A DNA stretch of 14,479 nucleotides, from positions 1 through 14,479 of the forward strand of contig CALZFJ010000014.1 of the NCBI GenBank assembly GCA_945645715.1. The letters run 5' to 3'. Shown here in pieces: positions 12,768 to 14,479 of the stretch. The stretch is from an uncultured Prevotellaceae bacterium (GTDB taxonomy: Bacteria > Bacteroidota > Bacteroidia > Bacteroidales > Muribaculaceae). Numbering within the stretch: position 1 is the first letter of the stretch; each line of letters opens with the position of its first letter. The notes under the pieces are model-generated. The model made no database searches. It had not been told where the DNA came from and saw nothing but the letters and a program-made list of their open reading frames with translations. The position numbers and the translations under genes are program-made.

Positions 12768-14479
12768 TTAAATGACTTCCTCGCAAGTGAGCATTTCGGT
12801 GCCGCGATACACCACAATCACTTTGTGGAGGGTGGTGTTGCCGATGTTTTCGCCTACGGTAACAGTGTCGGCATAACGACATACCTGATTGCGGGCTTGT
12901 GCGATGGCTGAAGCCTCGTTTTCGCTTGTGGCATTGCTCTTTAGGTATTTAAGCTCAATAATATAGGAATGCTGCATATCGGTGTAAATCTCGTGAAGCG
13001 GACGCAGGAAGATGTCGGCGTAACCGCCTTGGGTGTCGAGTTCAGAGATGGGGCGATAGAATGAGCACTGGCTGGTGAGTGCTAGAGTGTAGCCGTGAAC
13101 GAAAGCCTCGCCTTTGAGCTTGTCGCGCTGAGAAGCGTAAGTGTGCAGGCTGTCGGCAATATATTGGAAGAAAGGCTTGAAATCGCCAAGATATGCCATG
13201 AGTTGCTCCTTCTTGCGAAGGTCGTAGCTGTCGTAGCGCAGGTTGTTGTCGCGGTAGTTGTCGAGAAGGTAGGTATATACCTGTTCGCGTACAACCTCGT
13301 TGGGAATAACAAATTTTGTATCGCCCATATATGTTCCGCCCAATGTCACCATGCCGAAGTAGAACAGAAGGCTGATGAAATTGTCGTTGTTGGCAATGCT
13401 CTCTGCCGGGAAGCCCGGTTTTAGCTCACCTGTGATAAAGCCTTGCGACACGAGGCGCTGAATTACCGATGCATCGTGTGCAAACTCTTTGTCCTTGCGA
13501 ATGAGCATTCGCAGCTTGTTGTAGTCAATGCGAATGTTGTCTTCAAGTAAGCGTTCTGGGATTGTACACCCATTATCAATGTAGCTAAATAGGAAGTATA
13601 GCACCATGTTGGAGTTGTACATGGTTGTCTTTCCGTAAGCTTGTTTGGCGAAGCAGTAGTTGTCGTACCACGGCTTCATTGTCGCTATCAGTTCGTCGAT
13701 ACTATGGTTGAAATGAGCGGTGGAGGAGTAGTAGGTGAGCATGTCGCGCACTTCCTGCTCGGTGAAACCTACCATTTCATTAAACTCATAGGAAAGAGAG
13801 TAGTTTGTGCCGATGTTGAATCCGCTTGTGAGGTCGTCGAGGGTAACCGGGCTGACTCCCGTGACAAATACACGTTCAATTGAAGAGTATGTCCCCGATT
13901 TTATAGTGTCGAAGAAAGTGCGTAGATAACCGGTTCCGTGCGTTTCGCTCTTGTATTCTTGCAAGCGGGCAGCATCGGAGAGAATGTTGTTGGTGAAATG
14001 GTCATACTCGTCGATGAATAGGTAAATCTTCAGTCCGGCTTCTTTGCATATTATATACAATTGTTCGAGTTGTTTCACACAACCATGTTCGGCCATGACC
14101 TTCTCGCGTGTCCCTTCAGGAAGAAGGGAGTGGTAGATTCTACAGAATGATTCAAATGCAATGGAGCAGTGAGAGTCGAGCGAGCTGCGGTAGTTGCCAA
14201 GCTCGGCATCGATTACGGCAAAATTCAAGTGTATCACAAGAAACTTGTTGTGCAGGGGTGTTGGGTGTTTACCTATATACAAGTCGCCATAAAGCCTCTC
14301 AAACTTGTCGGCTTGGTTGATGTCGTAGTAGTGCTGGAGCATCGACATGGTGAGGCTTTTCCCGAATCGGCGAGGTCGAATGAAGAAAAAGAATTTATTG
14401 GCATTCTCCACTTTCTCAATAAAACGGGTCTTATCCACATAGTAGCAATCGTCTTCGCGTACGGCTACGAAGTTCATCA
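12768..14479 (-). CDS. AAA-ATPase-like / PD-(D/E)XK nuclease-superfamily protein, 5' end beyond the window
   Basis: This belongs to the AAA-ATPase_like plus PDDEXK_9 family, abundant in gut Bacteroidales and of unknown function. Numbered from the first Met in the window, the core starts at once with REDDCYYVDKT (7-17). Walker A-like RPRRFGKS is at 34-41, Walker B LFIDEYD at 153-159 and a sensor-like VFVTGVSPV at 203-211. The C-terminal domain has the nuclease-fold motif: D488 in GGYADIF, E508-x-K510 in IIELKYLK and Q527. Family members usually have about ten residues (a YGxxNF-like segment) before REDD, so the Met at 14477 is probably internal and the real start lies outside. A terminator hairpin follows and isolates it from tsaD. 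All visible motif residues are intact, so it is not obviously a pseudogene. Function might involve nucleic-acid or mobile-element defence, but this is not established. Confidence 0.85.
   Translation of the reverse strand, partial: MNFVAVREDDCYYVDKTRFIEKVENANKFFFFIRPRRFGKSLTMSMLQHYYDINQADKFERLYGDLYIGKHPTPLHNKFLVIHLNFAVIDAELGNYRSSLDSHCSIAFESFCRIYHSLLPEGTREKVMAEHGCVKQLEQLYIICKEAGLKIYLFIDEYDHFTNNILSDAARLQEYKSETHGTGYLRTFFDTIKSGTYSSIERVFVTGVSPVTLDDLTSGFNIGTNYSLSYEFNEMVGFTEQEVRDMLTYYSSTAHFNHSIDELIATMKPWYDNYCFAKQAYGKTTMYNSNMVLYFLFSYIDNGCTIPERLLEDNIRIDYNKLRMLIRKDKEFAHDASVIQRLVSQGFITGELKPGFPAESIANNDNFISLLFYFGMVTLGGTYMGDTKFVIPNEVVREQVYTYLLDNYRDNNLRYDSYDLRKKEQLMAYLGDFKPFFQYIADSLHTYASQRDKLKGEAFVHGYTLALTSQCSFYRPISELDTQGGYADIFLRPLHEIYTDMQHSYIIELKYLKSNATSENEASAIAQARNQVCRYADTVTVGENIGNTTLHKVIVVYRGTEMLTCEEVI

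Overview
The window looks like a chromosomal segment of an anaerobic Bacteroidales-type bacterium of the Bacteroidota. The evidence is a RecQ with a long C-terminal extension next to clpX, a SusD/SusE-style lipoprotein signal (Cys followed by Ser-Asp-Glu), an OprO/OprP-type porin of the Bacteroidota kind, an AAA-ATPase/PD-(D/E)XK protein typical of gut Bacteroidales, and intergenic matches to the Bacteroidota promoter pair (-33 TTTG, -7 TAnnTTTG). Base composition looks balanced. A gut Muribaculaceae-like member is possible, but the sequence alone does not settle the family. No rRNA, tRNA, insertion sequence or CRISPR array was seen.

All ten protein genes lie on the minus strand, so transcription runs from high to low coordinates. 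In that order they are: a 5'-incomplete AAA-ATPase/nuclease-like gene (12768-14479) closed by a strand-specific hairpin; tsaD (t6A tRNA modification) and cinA (NMN deamidase/ADP-ribose pyrophosphatase family), 67 or so bases apart; a 421-base AT-rich regulatory gap; a secreted glycerophosphodiester phosphodiesterase lipoprotein followed by an OprO/OprP-type outer-membrane porin; a strong terminator; clpP-clpX (the ClpXP protease); then recQ, a SpoU/TrmH RNA methyltransferase and radA, which probably form a repair/RNA-modification unit driven by a well-matched promoter in the clpX-recQ gap.

Most of the window is conserved housekeeping. The part most worth a second look is the lipoprotein phosphodiesterase plus porin unit at 6.6-10.1 kb. 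It sits where, from memory, Bacteroidales usually have tig upstream of clpP and rpmB downstream of cinA. The long control region in front of it holds four same-direction TTTCGT hexamers spaced 21, 11 and 21 bases apart (about 2, 1 and 2 helical turns), a perfect inverted repeat over a consensus -7 box, and a larger stem-loop. My reading is a regulated phosphodiester/phosphate scavenging operon: the enzyme cleaves glycerophosphodiesters outside the cell and the porin admits the phosphorylated product. This is inference from family membership and layout and has not been shown.
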